Shown here: positions 6,806 to 15,595 of the stretch, piece by piece
Numbering within the stretch: the stretch's first letter is position 1
Layout of the letters: each line of letters begins with the position of its first letter
Source: Gammaproteobacteria bacterium
GTDB lineage: Bacteria; Pseudomonadota; Gammaproteobacteria; UBA6429; Thiohalophilaceae
Assembly: GCA_030594815.1 (NCBI GenBank)
Contig: JAUVEN010000014.1
Span: 1 to 38,916 of the forward strand
DNA length: 38,916 nucleotides
Direction: 5' to 3'
The notes under the pieces: generated by a model
Databases searched by the model: none
The model's input: the letters and a program-made list of their open reading frames with translations, nothing else
Told to the model about the DNA's origin: nothing
Translations under genes and position numbers: made by a program

Positions 6806-7819
6806 TTATTCAAAGAAAATGTCAGTGAGTGCACCAAACATGTACAGACCACCGCCTGCTGTTTGTGACATTTCTGTGTGTAGATGCATTGGATACACGC
6901 CTGTTGAAACAGGTGGATGAGCATCAGGTGGAGGATCAAACGGGAAGATGGCATCAAATTTACCCATGTTGCCTTCCAGGTAGATACAATCTTTTGACCA
7001 AATATCATCGCGAATCTGGCCATTATCCGTTAGCCAATCCATGTGGTTTCCATGAGTATGAACGGACTGTTGGCACATACCTGCATTCAATACGCGAAGT
7101 AAAGTGCGATCACCAACATGGCCATGTAATGCTGAAAGGGGATCGTGCATTGCATCAACGCTGGGATCTCCATTTCCTGTCGAACCCGGTGGGCGGCCAC
7201 TTAAACCATTAATGGTGAAGTATCGCGGACTATAAGTTGTGCCTGGAGTACGGCGATTACGAATCGAGTTATGCCACACAGGATCGATATCATGGAATAA
7301 CCAGAAGTGCTGTTGAACAAAAGTCGGGCTGCCGTCATAAACTTCGTTGCTGCTGCCTTTTGGCATAACCGCGAAGCCACCATGCAAACCAACTAAACGG
7401 TTATAGGGTGCATTACGTGCATCGTAGTACATGTAGGTACCGGCTTTGTTGACCTGGAATTCAATCGTTTTGGTTTGGCCACCATAAATCCGGCCGCTAT
7501 CTACAACACCATCTATTTTAAAACTGTGACTGGTACCCAATGTATTTACTATTGTGATTCGAACGGTATCCCCTTCTTGTACAATCATTTGTGCACCGGG
7601 AACGGTAAGATTATTCGTACTTGGACTGTATCCGCGAAAATAAACATCAACACCATCAGGTTGAGTAATAAAACCTTCGGTGATATAAAAAGTTTGGCTA
7701 ATTGTTGCTGCTTCTGCGCGCGGGATCCAACTGAGTAATCCCGTACTTCCTAGTAATGCGCTTGCGATCCCTGCACTACTGAATTTAAGAAAAGTCCTTC
7801 TGTCTATTCTTTTATCCAT
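6806..7819 (-). CDS. Tat-exported multicopper oxidase-like partner protein
   Basis: A 337-residue protein starting with a twin-arginine signal, RRTFLKF at residues 7-13, and cleavage near AEA (residue 37). Two cupredoxin domains follow: a degenerate one (about 40-155) and a second (about 170-337) with HTHGNH at 254-259 and PMHLHTEMSQTAGGG at 310-324. These resemble the type 2/3 halves of multicopper oxidases, but the HCH cysteine of the type 1 site is replaced by Leu313, so it should not hold a type 1 copper itself. The protein ends naturally just after the last strand, so this is a separate gene and not a frameshifted piece. GGAG stands about 10 bases before the ATG. It is followed in the same operon by the type 1-bearing partner. 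Confidence 0.82.
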   Translation of the reverse strand: MDKRIDRRTFLKFSSAGIASALLGSTGLLSWIPRAEAATISQTFYITEGFITQPDGVDVYFRGYSPSTNNLTVPGAQMIVQEGDTVRITIVNTLGTSHSFKIDGVVDSGRIYGGQTKTIEFQVNKAGTYMYYDARNAPYNRLVGLHGGFAVMPKGSSNEVYDGSPTFVQQHFWLFHDIDPVWHNSIRNRRTPGTTYSPRYFTINGLSGRPPGSTGNGDPSVDAMHDPLSALHGHVGDRTLLRVLNAGMCQQSVHTHGNHMDWLTDNGQIRDDIWSKDCIYLEGNMGKFDAIFPFDPPPDAHPPVSTGVYPMHLHTEMSQTAGGGLYMFGALTDIFFE

Positions 7820-8060
7820 AGCACTGTCTCCGACATATTGTTGTTAAGAACGTGAGGGTGGGGGGGTATTTATTTTTATTTAGAACGTGAAGGAGTATGC
7901 ATAAAACTAATGGCCAAATAAATCACCTTAATAAGCGTAAAGGAATATTATTAAATTTTAATAAATTCGCTAACCTTATGATTTTGTTAGATAGATCAGT
8001 TTATTAGATATTAATTATTGAATATTTGAATATATAAATTAGATTTTTTGAAAGGTTTTG

Positions 8061-9068
8061 TTATGACAACTTAATAGAGGGGAGTTGTAAACGCTCAATT
8101 TGCTCACGCAGGGTGATCATTTGATCTTCCCAATAGCGAGGGCTGTTAAACCAGGGAAAGTGTTGTGGAAAGGCGGGATCATCCCAGCGTCGAGCCAACC
8201 ATGCGCTGTAATGAAGTAAGCGCAGGGTGCGCAACGCTTCAATCAGAGATAGCTCGGCAGGATCAAACTCAAAAAAGGTTTCATAGCCTTCCAGGATATG
8301 CCTGAATTGAATGCTCATTTCGTCGTTTGTACCTGAAAGTAACATCCATAAATCCTGAACAGCAGGCCCCATCCGGCAATCATCCAAATCGACAAAATGT
8401 GGCGCATCGTCTCTCCAGAGCAAATTTCCGGGATGACAATCCCCATGTAAGCGAATATTGCGAGGAAGGATGGCTTCATAACGTTGCTCAACTAACTGTA
8501 AGGCTTCTTCGGCTGCATGTTGATAGTTAGCCCTCACTTCTGGTGAGATAAAGTCGTTATCTAATAGGTACTTGAGTGAGTCATAACCAAAATTTTGCAC
8601 CGTGATTTTAGGACGATCAGTAAAAGGACGTGTTGCGCCAACAGCGTGTAATCGCCCAAGAAAACGCCCAAGCAGCTTAAGGGTTTCTGGTTGCTCAAGT
8701 TCTGGAGCTCGACCACCCTGGCGGGGAAAAACGGCGAAGCGAAAAGAGTTAAATTCAAACAGTGTTTTACCATTAATCGCGAGAGGCACAACAATGGGAA
8801 TTTCCTGCTCTGCAAGTTCTAGTGAAAAAGCATGTTCTTCTAAAATCGCCGCATCTGACCAGCGATTAGGTCGATAAAATTTGGCAATAACAAATGTACC
8901 ATCTTCTAAGCTGACCTGGTAAACCCTATTTTCATAGCTGTTGAGCGCTAATAAGCTGCCTGTCGGTTCAAATCCCACATCTTCTAAAGCATCAAGAATA
9001 CAATCGGGTGTGAGCTGCTCATAAGGGTGTGAAGTATTTGGTTTGTCTGTATTTATGCTGCCGCTCAA
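8061..9068 (-). CDS. srkA: Stress response kinase A (YihE/SrkA family)
   Basis: A 335-residue cytosolic kinase of the aminoglycoside-phosphotransferase-like fold, close to the 328 residues of E. coli SrkA, a Ser/Thr protein kinase linked to envelope stress and protection from cell death. The N-lobe has SYENRVYQV and IAKFYRPNRW (Lys63 as the candidate ATP lysine). The catalytic loop is HGDCHPGNLLW at residues 208-218 and the metal-binding segment is VDLDDCRMGP at 226-235. The start is a TTG at 9068 with GGA about 10 bases upstream; no ATG occurs near the N-terminus. It is transcribed alone, with about 240 bases to the oxidase operon ahead. Confidence 0.9.
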   Translation of the reverse strand: MSGSINTDKPNTSHPYEQLTPDCILDALEDVGFEPTGSLLALNSYENRVYQVSLEDGTFVIAKFYRPNRWSDAAILEEHAFSLELAEQEIPIVVPLAINGKTLFEFNSFRFAVFPRQGGRAPELEQPETLKLLGRFLGRLHAVGATRPFTDRPKITVQNFGYDSLKYLLDNDFISPEVRANYQHAAEEALQLVEQRYEAILPRNIRLHGDCHPGNLLWRDDAPHFVDLDDCRMGPAVQDLWMLLSGTNDEMSIQFRHILEGYETFFEFDPAELSLIEALRTLRLLHYSAWLARRWDDPAFPQHFPWFNSPRYWEDQMITLREQIERLQLPSIKLS

Positions 9069-9343
9069 GAAAAATTATTCCTTTATGAATTAGCCAATGT
9101 TTTGGTTTTTTGATTTCGCTTAAACAGCTTGCAGAGAAGCGAAGAATCAGTATTGGAGATTGTTTCACAATATGACGGCAGTGTTAATGAATAAAAATTT
9201 ACACTACTTTTTATAATATTGTGTTTCAGATTTAAGCGGGTATATCGAATGAGATAGGGGAAAATAGGGAAAGATTTAAATGGTTACGAACACACCGATG
9301 ACAGCTTTAAGAGATAAGCGCTGTGTCAGGTATAAACATAATT

Positions 9344-9652
9344 TTATTCAGGTGCGAATCGGTGCTCTTCTATTGTACATCCGTAGCCATACAATTTGAT
9401 ATCAGCGCAGGGATTGGCTCGTACGCATTTGACAGTGAAATAGAGGGCTTCTTCTTCTTTGACTCTCACCTCAAACTGGCTGCCTTCAGGGTATTCTTCT
9501 TCCATTAGCAGTAACATCCCTGCTTCACTAAAATCTACCATCGTTGCAGCTCGAAATTCCTCATCGCTGTCACAACGAAATTCTACACTTTCCCCAATAG
9601 CCATCCGTTCAGCACATCGTTGTTCCTTAACTTGAGTATTTAACTTTGACAT
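9344..9652 (-). CDS. PilZ domain protein
   Basis: A 102-residue single-domain protein. The N-terminal QRCAERMAIGESVEF supplies the first arginine-containing segment, and MVDFSEAGMLLLM carries the D/NxSxxG motif of c-di-GMP-binding PilZ domains; the remaining strands read FEVRVK and YFTVKCVRA. The first segment has Arg and Glu-Arg rather than a clean RxxxR, so cyclic-di-GMP binding is likely but not certain. Small PilZ proteins act as adaptors in motility, pili or exopolysaccharide control. There is no operon partner. A 275-base stretch with no gene precedes srkA. Confidence 0.75.
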   Translation of the reverse strand: MSKLNTQVKEQRCAERMAIGESVEFRCDSDEEFRAATMVDFSEAGMLLLMEEEYPEGSQFEVRVKEEEALYFTVKCVRANPCADIKLYGYGCTIEEHRFAPE

Positions 9653-10048
9653 AAAAAATTCCCATTCAAATATTAAGATATAAAAAATAATTATTGTTAT
9701 TTAGTTAACATTTTTAGTTAAAAGTCGGAATGAAATCAAGTGCTTTGTAGGAAAAAGACTATATTTTGCCAGAATATCGTAAATTGTTACTATTTGCATA
9801 GGTATATAATGAAGTTCTAATATAAGGTGTGCTCTATTAACATAAATTGTGGTGTGACTTTACTGACAGCAAGAACTATAAAATCAGGAATAAGCTTGCT
9901 GAAAATAGTCCATTAAGGGTATGAAATATTGCCTTAAGATGTGCTTACGAAAAAATTATTCCTTTCTGTTGTCTGACTGTCTGGCATGGTAAATTACAGC
10001 CTTATAAATATAAGTATTGTACGCGACCGAATTAGGAAAAAGCATTAA
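9653..10048. other. Intergenic region between PilZ gene and prlC
   Basis: About 396 bases of very AT-rich sequence with no convincing gene; a 23-codon frame near 9920 has no support. A possible promoter for prlC is TTGTTA (9784-9789) with TATAAT (9805-9810), but the 15-base spacer is short and the site is 240 bases upstream of the start. Confidence 0.5.
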
Positions 10049-12106
10049 ATGAGCACAGAAAACCCCCTATTGGCTATGACAGAGTTACCGCCTTTTCAGC
10101 ACATTAAACCAGAACATGTTGAGCCTGCGATTGAAGCGATTATTAAAGAGAATCGTGAATTGCTTGAAACGTTATTAAAAGATAACGAGCATTACAGCTG
10201 GGATAATTTAATCCAGCCATTAGAAGACATGGATGATCGTTTGGGACGTATGTGGTCACCCGTGAGTCATATGAATTCTGTGGTGAACTCGGATGAGTTG
10301 CGTGATGCGTATAACAATTGTTTACCACTGTTGAGTGAGTACAGTACCGAGATGGGTCAAAACGTTGAGCTGTATGAAGCCTATCAGGCCATTAAAGATT
10401 CAGCAGAATTTAAAAAGTTAGACGAGGCACAAAAGAAGATCGTTGATAATGCATTACGCGATTTTCATTTATCAGGTATTGATTTACCAGTCGAAAAGAA
10501 AAAACGTTTTCGTGAAATTCGCCAACAACTTTCGAAGTTAACAAGTAAGTACGAAGAAAATGTTTTAGATGCAACTCAAGCATGGTCTAAACATATTACA
10601 GATAAAAAACAGTTAGCCGGTTTACCAGAGTCTGCATTAGCAATGTCCAAACAGGCGGCTGAAGCAAAAGAATTAGATGGCTGGTTGTTTACCTTAAACT
10701 TTCCTTCTTATTATGCGGTAATCAGTTATACAGATGATCGTGCTTTGCGTGAAGAAATGTATCAAGCCTATGCTACTCGTGCTTCAGAGCAAGGACCAAA
10801 TGCAGGTGAGTATGACAACAGCGAAGTAATGGAAGACATTCTTGCCCTTCGTCATGAGCTTGCACAGCTATTGGGATATAAAAATTATGCGGAGCGTTCA
10901 CTTGCAACCAAGATGGCTGAAAATCCTGATCAGGTACTAAGTTTTTTACAAGACCTGGCTAAACGTTCAAAGCCAATGGCTAAACAAGAGTTATCCGAGC
11001 TTACCGGTTTTGCAAAACAGGAACATGGCGTTTCAGATTTATCCGCCTGGGATGTCGCTTACTACGGTGAGAAGTTACGCAAGCACACGTTTGATTTTAG
11101 TCAGGAAGATTTAAAACCTTATTTCCCGGAAACAAAAGTTATCCCGGGTATGTTTGCGGTTGTTAAACATTTATATGGTATTTCTATTAATGAAGTTGAT
11201 GCTGGTAAAGTAGAAACGTGGCACGACGATGTTCATTTCTATGAAATTCGTGATGATAAAAATGAACTACGTGGACAGTTTTATTTAGATGTTTATGCGC
11301 GTGATAAAAAACGCGGTGGTGCATGGATGGATGATTGCATGGGTCGTAAACGTAATGTTGATGGTTCTGTGCAAATTCCTGTTGCGTATTTAACCTGCAA
11401 CTTAACGCAGCCGATTGGTGATGATCCTGCTTTATTTACCCACGATGAAGTGACGACCTTATTTCATGAGTTTGGTCATGGCTTGCACCATATGTTGACC
11501 AAAGTTGAACATATTGGTGTGTCTGGTATTAATGGTGTTGCCTGGGATGCGGTGGAATTACCAAGCCAGTTTATGGAAAACTGGTGTTGGGAACGTGAAG
11601 CGTTAGACTTAATTGCAGCACATTATCAAACGGGTGACGCAATTCCAGAAGAGCTCTTTAATAAAATGTATGCTGCGAAGAATTTTCAGGCAGGTATGCA
11701 AATGGTGCGTCAAATTGAATTTTCTCTCTTTGATTTTCGTATGTATTTTGAATATCAACCAGAGTTTAAAGGAACAAACAGCATTCAGAAAATTTTAGAT
11801 GAAGTGCGTAGAGAAGTTTCCGTCATTACGCCACCATCGTATAACCGCTTTCAACATGGCTTTTCGCATATTTTTGCTGGCGGGTATGCTGCCGGTTATT
11901 ACAGTTATAAGTGGGCCGAAGTTTTGTCTGCAGACGCTTTTTCCTTGTTTGAAGAAAAAGGTATTTTTGATTCAGAAACAGGTAATGCATTTTTAGAATG
12001 TGTGCTTGAGCAAGGTGGTACAAAAGAGCCAATGGAGCTGTTTAAAAAATTCCGTGGTCGCGAACCGGAGATAGATGCTTTGTTACGCCATACTGGTATC
12101 GCTTAA
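10049..12106 (+). CDS. prlC: Oligopeptidase A (M3 family zinc metallopeptidase)
   Basis: A 685-residue cytosolic enzyme, the usual length for oligopeptidase A (about 680), which degrades signal peptides and short oligopeptides. The zinc and catalytic motif HEFGH is at residues 473-477 within TTLFHEFGHGLHHML, and the downstream third ligand region ELPSQFMENW is present. The N-terminus NPLLAMTELPPFQHIKPEHVEPAI and the C-terminal FRGREPEIDALLRHTGI are typical of the family. AGGA stands 11 bases before the ATG. The SH3-domain gene follows after 39 bases on the same strand. Confidence 0.97.
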   Translation: MSTENPLLAMTELPPFQHIKPEHVEPAIEAIIKENRELLETLLKDNEHYSWDNLIQPLEDMDDRLGRMWSPVSHMNSVVNSDELRDAYNNCLPLLSEYSTEMGQNVELYEAYQAIKDSAEFKKLDEAQKKIVDNALRDFHLSGIDLPVEKKKRFREIRQQLSKLTSKYEENVLDATQAWSKHITDKKQLAGLPESALAMSKQAAEAKELDGWLFTLNFPSYYAVISYTDDRALREEMYQAYATRASEQGPNAGEYDNSEVMEDILALRHELAQLLGYKNYAERSLATKMAENPDQVLSFLQDLAKRSKPMAKQELSELTGFAKQEHGVSDLSAWDVAYYGEKLRKHTFDFSQEDLKPYFPETKVIPGMFAVVKHLYGISINEVDAGKVETWHDDVHFYEIRDDKNELRGQFYLDVYARDKKRGGAWMDDCMGRKRNVDGSVQIPVAYLTCNLTQPIGDDPALFTHDEVTTLFHEFGHGLHHMLTKVEHIGVSGINGVAWDAVELPSQFMENWCWEREALDLIAAHYQTGDAIPEELFNKMYAAKNFQAGMQMVRQIEFSLFDFRMYFEYQPEFKGTNSIQKILDEVRREVSVITPPSYNRFQHGFSHIFAGGYAAGYYSYKWAEVLSADAFSLFEEKGIFDSETGNAFLECVLEQGGTKEPMELFKKFRGREPEIDALLRHTGIA

Positions 12107-12145
12107 TATAAAATAAATTTAGTATTTATAAATATTGGAATAAAA

Positions 12146-12943
12146 ATGAAAAAAATAATAATTTTTTTAACGTTGTTTATATCGTTGACAGCGCAGGTAC
12201 TTGCTGAGAAGCGTTATGTTACAGATCGTATTTTATTGGGCATACATACAGAAGCTGATGAAACCAGCAAGCTTATTAAATCTGTACCAAGTGGTACAGA
12301 GTTAGAAGTTTTAGATAAAGAAGAAGGCTTTGTTAAAATCAAACTTGATGATGGTACCGAAGGTTGGGTGAGTTCAGGTTTTGTTATGAAAGAAACACCA
12401 GCGACAAGAAGATACGATGTTTTGTCGCATCAATATGAGCAAACAACACAAGCGCTGGATAAATTAAAAGTTGATTTCGAAAAGAACAAACGTGAATTGC
12501 AAGTTCGACGGGATCAGGTGTCTAATGCAACAACTACCATTCGTGAATTAAAAAAACGTAAAAATGGTGGGACGGTTGTTGTAGATCCTGAGACAGAAAT
12601 TAAATTAGCTGCTGCTTTAGAAAAAGTTGAAGCGTTGAAAGTTAAAGTTACCGAGTTAGAAAAAAAACCTGAGCCAAAAATGGATCTTGATTCGAAAAAA
12701 ATATTCGAAGAATTAAAGGAAGTTAAAGATCAAAATGAAACAATGAAACAAAGTATTGATGTTGCACTGGCTCATTTAAAAGGTGAGCGAATTCCAACGC
12801 CAGAAGAACTTGCGAGTATTAGTCCCAATTTTCCTGCATGGTACTGGAGTTTGTTAGCTATTATCTTATTGGTAGGTGTGATTACAGGTTACTTTATAAT
12901 GGATTACCGTTTTCGCCGACGGCATGGTGGTTTCCGTATTTAA
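12146..12943 (+). CDS. TIGR04211 family SH3 domain-containing protein (YgiM-like)
   Basis: A 265-residue membrane-anchored periplasmic protein. It has a signal peptide (residues 1-20, ending VLA), a bacterial SH3 domain at about 22-85 with GTELEVLDKEEGFVKIKLDDGTEGWVSSGFV, then a long charged coiled coil (about 95-215) and a single C-terminal membrane helix (SLLAIILLVGVITGYFIM) with a basic tail RRRHGG. This is the domain order of E. coli YgiM and of TIGR04211 proteins, whose precise role is unknown; a wall- or envelope-associated function is inferred from the SH3 domain. GGA lies 7 bases before the ATG, and it may be cotranscribed with prlC. Confidence 0.9.
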   Translation: MKKIIIFLTLFISLTAQVLAEKRYVTDRILLGIHTEADETSKLIKSVPSGTELEVLDKEEGFVKIKLDDGTEGWVSSGFVMKETPATRRYDVLSHQYEQTTQALDKLKVDFEKNKRELQVRRDQVSNATTTIRELKKRKNGGTVVVDPETEIKLAAALEKVEALKVKVTELEKKPEPKMDLDSKKIFEELKEVKDQNETMKQSIDVALAHLKGERIPTPEELASISPNFPAWYWSLLAIILLVGVITGYFIMDYRFRRRHGGFRI

Positions 12944-12954
12944 TATTAAAACCT

Positions 12955-13140
12955 AACGCAAAGGCGCAAAGGACGCGAAGGATCGCAAAGAAAAGAAAAT
13001 TCTTATAAGTGAACTAAAATTATATAGTTGTGAATGATAGTTAATTACATCGAAATTATATTAAAGTAAGTAGCGGCAAAATTATTAAATATTTAAAATA
13101 TTTCCTTTGCGTCACTTGGCGTCCTTTGCGCCTTTGCGTT
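12955..13140. mobile_element. MITE-like inverted-repeat element upstream of ubiD
   Basis: A 40-bp left arm (12955-12994) and its imperfect complement (13101-13140) face each other; the outer 22 bases pair perfectly. The arms repeat a roughly 9-base unit of the form CGCAAAGGA. The 106 bases between them are AT-rich and contain no gene. It ends 28 bases before the ubiD ATG, so the ubiD promoter probably lies in or across it. No transposase present. Confidence 0.7.
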
Positions 13141-13168
13141 GAATTTTTTGACTTTGAATTAGGCTGTT

Positions 13169-14638
13169 ATGAAATATAAAGATTTACGTGATTTTATTAA
13201 GCAACTTGAAGACAAGGGTGAGCTTGTTCGTGTCACTCATGAAGTGGATCCTAATCTTGAGATGACAGAGATTTGTGATCGTACTTTACGTGCTGCAGGT
13301 CCCGCTATTTTATTTGAAAACCCCAAAGGTTTTGCTACTCCTGTATTGGCTAATTTGTTTGGTACGCCCAAGCGCGTCGCGATGGGCATGGGTGAAGAGT
13401 CTGTTGAAGCTTTACGTGAAGTGGGTGAGTTGCTGGCATTTTTAAAGGAACCGGAACCCCCCAAAGGTTTAAAAGATGCATGGGAAAAACTTCCGGTCTT
13501 TAAACAAGTTTTAAATATGGCACCTAAGGTAGTCAGTAAAGCGGCTTGTCAAAAAGTTGTATTGGAAGGTAATGATGTTGATTTATCCAAATTACCTATC
13601 CAAACATGCTGGCCGGGTGATGCCGCACCATTAATAACATGGGCATTAGTTGTTACTAAAGGACCGAATAAAGATAGACAGAACCTCGGTATATATCGCC
13701 AACAAGTTATTGCGAAAAATAAAGTTATCATGCGCTGGCTCGCCCATCGTGGTGGTGCGTTAGATTATAAAGACTGGCAGGAGAAACATCCGGGTGAACC
13801 TTTTCCGGTTGCAGTTGCACTCGGTGCAGATCCGGCAACAATTTTAGCAGCCGTGACTCCTGTTCCAGATAGTTTATCTGAATACGGTTTTGCCGGTTTA
13901 TTACGTGGTGACAAAACTGAAGTCGTTAAATGCCTGGGCTCTGATTTACAGGTACCCGCTTCAGCAGAATATGTCCTTGAAGGTTATTTAATGCCAGGTG
14001 AAGAGGCAGACGAAGGTCCGTTTGGTGATCACACCGGCTACTATAATGAAGTTGAAAGTTTTCCTGTTTTTACTATTGAACGTATTACTCATCGTAAAGA
14101 TCCTATTTATCATTCAACCTATACCGGACGTCCACCCGATGAACCTGCGATCTTAGGTTTGGCGTTGAATGAAGTGTTTGTTCCTATTTTGAAAAAACAA
14201 TTCCCGGAAATTGTTGATTTTTATTTACCACCCGAAGGTTGTTCATACCGTATGGCGGTGGTGAGTATGAAAAAACAATATCCAGGCCATGCAAAACGCA
14301 TCATGTTAGGAGTTTGGTCTTTCCTACGGCAGTTTATGTACACTAAGTTTGTTATTGTTACTGATGATGATATTAATGTGCGTGACTGGAATGATGTGAT
14401 CTGGGCGATGACAACACGAATGGATCCCGCTCGTGATACAACCATTATTGAAAACACACCCATTGATTATCTTGATTTCGCTTCACCGGTTTCTGGTTTA
14501 GGTAGCAAAATGGGAATGGATGCGACCAATAAATGGGAAGGTGAAACCACTCGTGAATGGGGTGAGCCGATTGTTATGGATGAAAATATAAAAAAACGTG
14601 TCGATGAAATGTGGGATGAATTAGGTATAGATATTTAA
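13169..14638 (+). CDS. ubiD: 4-hydroxy-3-polyprenylbenzoate decarboxylase UbiD
   Basis: A 489-residue UbiD-family decarboxylase (E. coli UbiD has 497), which removes the carboxyl group from 4-hydroxy-3-polyprenylbenzoate in ubiquinone synthesis using prenylated FMN. It starts [22 protein letters not shown]. Conserved segments include [18 protein letters not shown], the acidic [22 protein letters not shown] (near residues 270-292, holding the Glu-x-x-Asp-Glu-type active-site acids) and PPDEPAILG. prFMN would come from UbiX, which is not in this window. An AGG lies 6 bases ahead of the ATG. The gene is bracketed by two MITE-like inverted-repeat elements. Confidence 0.97.
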   Translation: MKYKDLRDFIKQLEDKGELVRVTHEVDPNLEMTEICDRTLRAAGPAILFENPKGFATPVLANLFGTPKRVAMGMGEESVEALREVGELLAFLKEPEPPKGLKDAWEKLPVFKQVLNMAPKVVSKAACQKVVLEGNDVDLSKLPIQTCWPGDAAPLITWALVVTKGPNKDRQNLGIYRQQVIAKNKVIMRWLAHRGGALDYKDWQEKHPGEPFPVAVALGADPATILAAVTPVPDSLSEYGFAGLLRGDKTEVVKCLGSDLQVPASAEYVLEGYLMPGEEADEGPFGDHTGYYNEVESFPVFTIERITHRKDPIYHSTYTGRPPDEPAILGLALNEVFVPILKKQFPEIVDFYLPPEGCSYRMAVVSMKKQYPGHAKRIMLGVWSFLRQFMYTKFVIVTDDDINVRDWNDVIWAMTTRMDPARDTTIIENTPIDYLDFASPVSGLGSKMGMDATNKWEGETTREWGEPIVMDENIKKRVDEMWDELGIDI

Positions 14639-14652
14639 AACTAGTAAAAAAG

Positions 14653-14877
14653 TTTAGCCACGAAGGACACAAAGAGCACCAAGAAAAACATAAGAAATAA
14701 ACCACTGAGGGCACAGGGGAAGGAATATTATATTTTGTAGGTCAGTCTTCAGACTGACGACACACTATAACGGAGCCACCGAGCTAAAGTATACAAAAAA
14801 TATTTTCTCGCAAGTTTAGTATTCTTCGTGTTTAAAGATTTTTTACTTTCGTGCTCTTTGTGTCCTTCGTGGCTAAA
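14653..14877. mobile_element. MITE-like inverted-repeat element downstream of ubiD
   Basis: Perfect 27-bp terminal inverted repeats, 14653-14679 and 14851-14877, with a core of TTTAGCCACGAAGGACACAA. The purine-rich 9-base periodicity resembles the element upstream of ubiD, but the sequence differs. A REP-like hairpin is nested inside at 14735-14758. The right end lies 31 bases before the ParA start. Confidence 0.75.
14735..14758 (+). repeat. REP-like hairpin with GTAGGT head
   Basis: TTGTAGGTCAGTCTTCAGAC...: GTCAGTCT (14741-14748) pairs perfectly with AGACTGAC (14751-14758) across TC. The GTAG tetranucleotide just 5' of the stem is the signature of REP elements recognised by RAYT transposases. 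Confidence 0.6.
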
Positions 14878-14908
14878 TTTATTTTTGCAGATATAAGCGA
14901 GATAAAAC

Positions 14909-15550
14909 GTGCGTAAGATAATGATTCTAAATTCGAAAGGCGGTTGCGGCAAAAGTACTATTGCAACTAATCTTGCAAGTTACTATGCTTCGTACGAACA
15001 GAAAAATGTTACCTTAGTCGACTTTGATCCTCAGGGCTCCAGTCTGGATTGGCTTAAAGCGCGGCCACGAAATGTCCCTGAAATAACAGGCATCAATGCA
15101 ACTAAAGAAGCCGTGCGTTTTTCTAAAGATACTGAAATTGTGATTATGGATGTGCCGGCACGTGTTGAAGGACGTGAACTGGCAAATTTAGTTAAACGTG
15201 TAGAAATAATTATTATTCCTGTTTTACCTTCACCTATTGATATTCGCGCAGGTGCAAATTTTATAAAAGAATTATTAACCAGTGCACGTGTTTCACGTAA
15301 AGAAACAAAAGTGGTTGTAATTGCAAACAGGGTTCGTGAGAATACTCTAAGTTATCATGCTCTATACGCTTTTCTTAAAAGTTTAAAAATCCCTTTCATT
15401 ACTACTCTACGTGACACGCAAAACTATATTCATGCTGAAGATAAAGGTGTTGGTATTTTTGAAATGGCACCATCAAAAGTCTGGCAGGATCTGGAACAAT
15501 GGGATCCATTAATTAAATGGTTAAGAAGTAAACGTAGTCGTGCTTCTTGA
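14909..15550 (+). CDS. ParA-family ATPase
   Basis: A 213-residue deviant-Walker ATPase. The GTG at 14909 is taken as start because MRKIMILNSKGGCGKST places the Walker A motif (residues 10-17, with the signature Lys10) at its normal distance; an ATG at 14921 would also work. VTLVDFDPQGSSLDWL is the Walker A' region and IVIMDVPAR the Walker B strand. The size is that of short ParA/MinD-like positioning proteins such as those that place cargo or single complexes in the cell. No ParB or centromere is nearby, so chromosome partitioning is unlikely. The next gene encodes a lipoprotein 45 bases later. Confidence 0.85.
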   Translation: MRKIMILNSKGGCGKSTIATNLASYYASYEQKNVTLVDFDPQGSSLDWLKARPRNVPEITGINATKEAVRFSKDTEIVIMDVPARVEGRELANLVKRVEIIIIPVLPSPIDIRAGANFIKELLTSARVSRKETKVVVIANRVRENTLSYHALYAFLKSLKIPFITTLRDTQNYIHAEDKGVGIFEMAPSKVWQDLEQWDPLIKWLRSKRSRAS

Positions 15551-15595
15551 GAAATAAACTATAATAGTATGAGGAGCATCAAACGGGAATTTCTT

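Noticed and set aside
6480-6920. Proline- and valine-rich frames on the plus strand opposite the multicopper oxidase genes
   Set aside because: They are antisense to the Gly/Met-rich coding repeats and have no own start signal.
5735-7819. Idea that the two multicopper oxidase frames are one gene broken by a frameshift
   Set aside because: The first protein ends naturally after its last domain, and the second has its own ATG with a strong AGGGG ribosome binding site.
9920-9993. 23-codon frame MKYCLKMCLRKNYS...
   Set aside because: No ribosome binding site and no structural character; expected by chance in AT-rich DNA.
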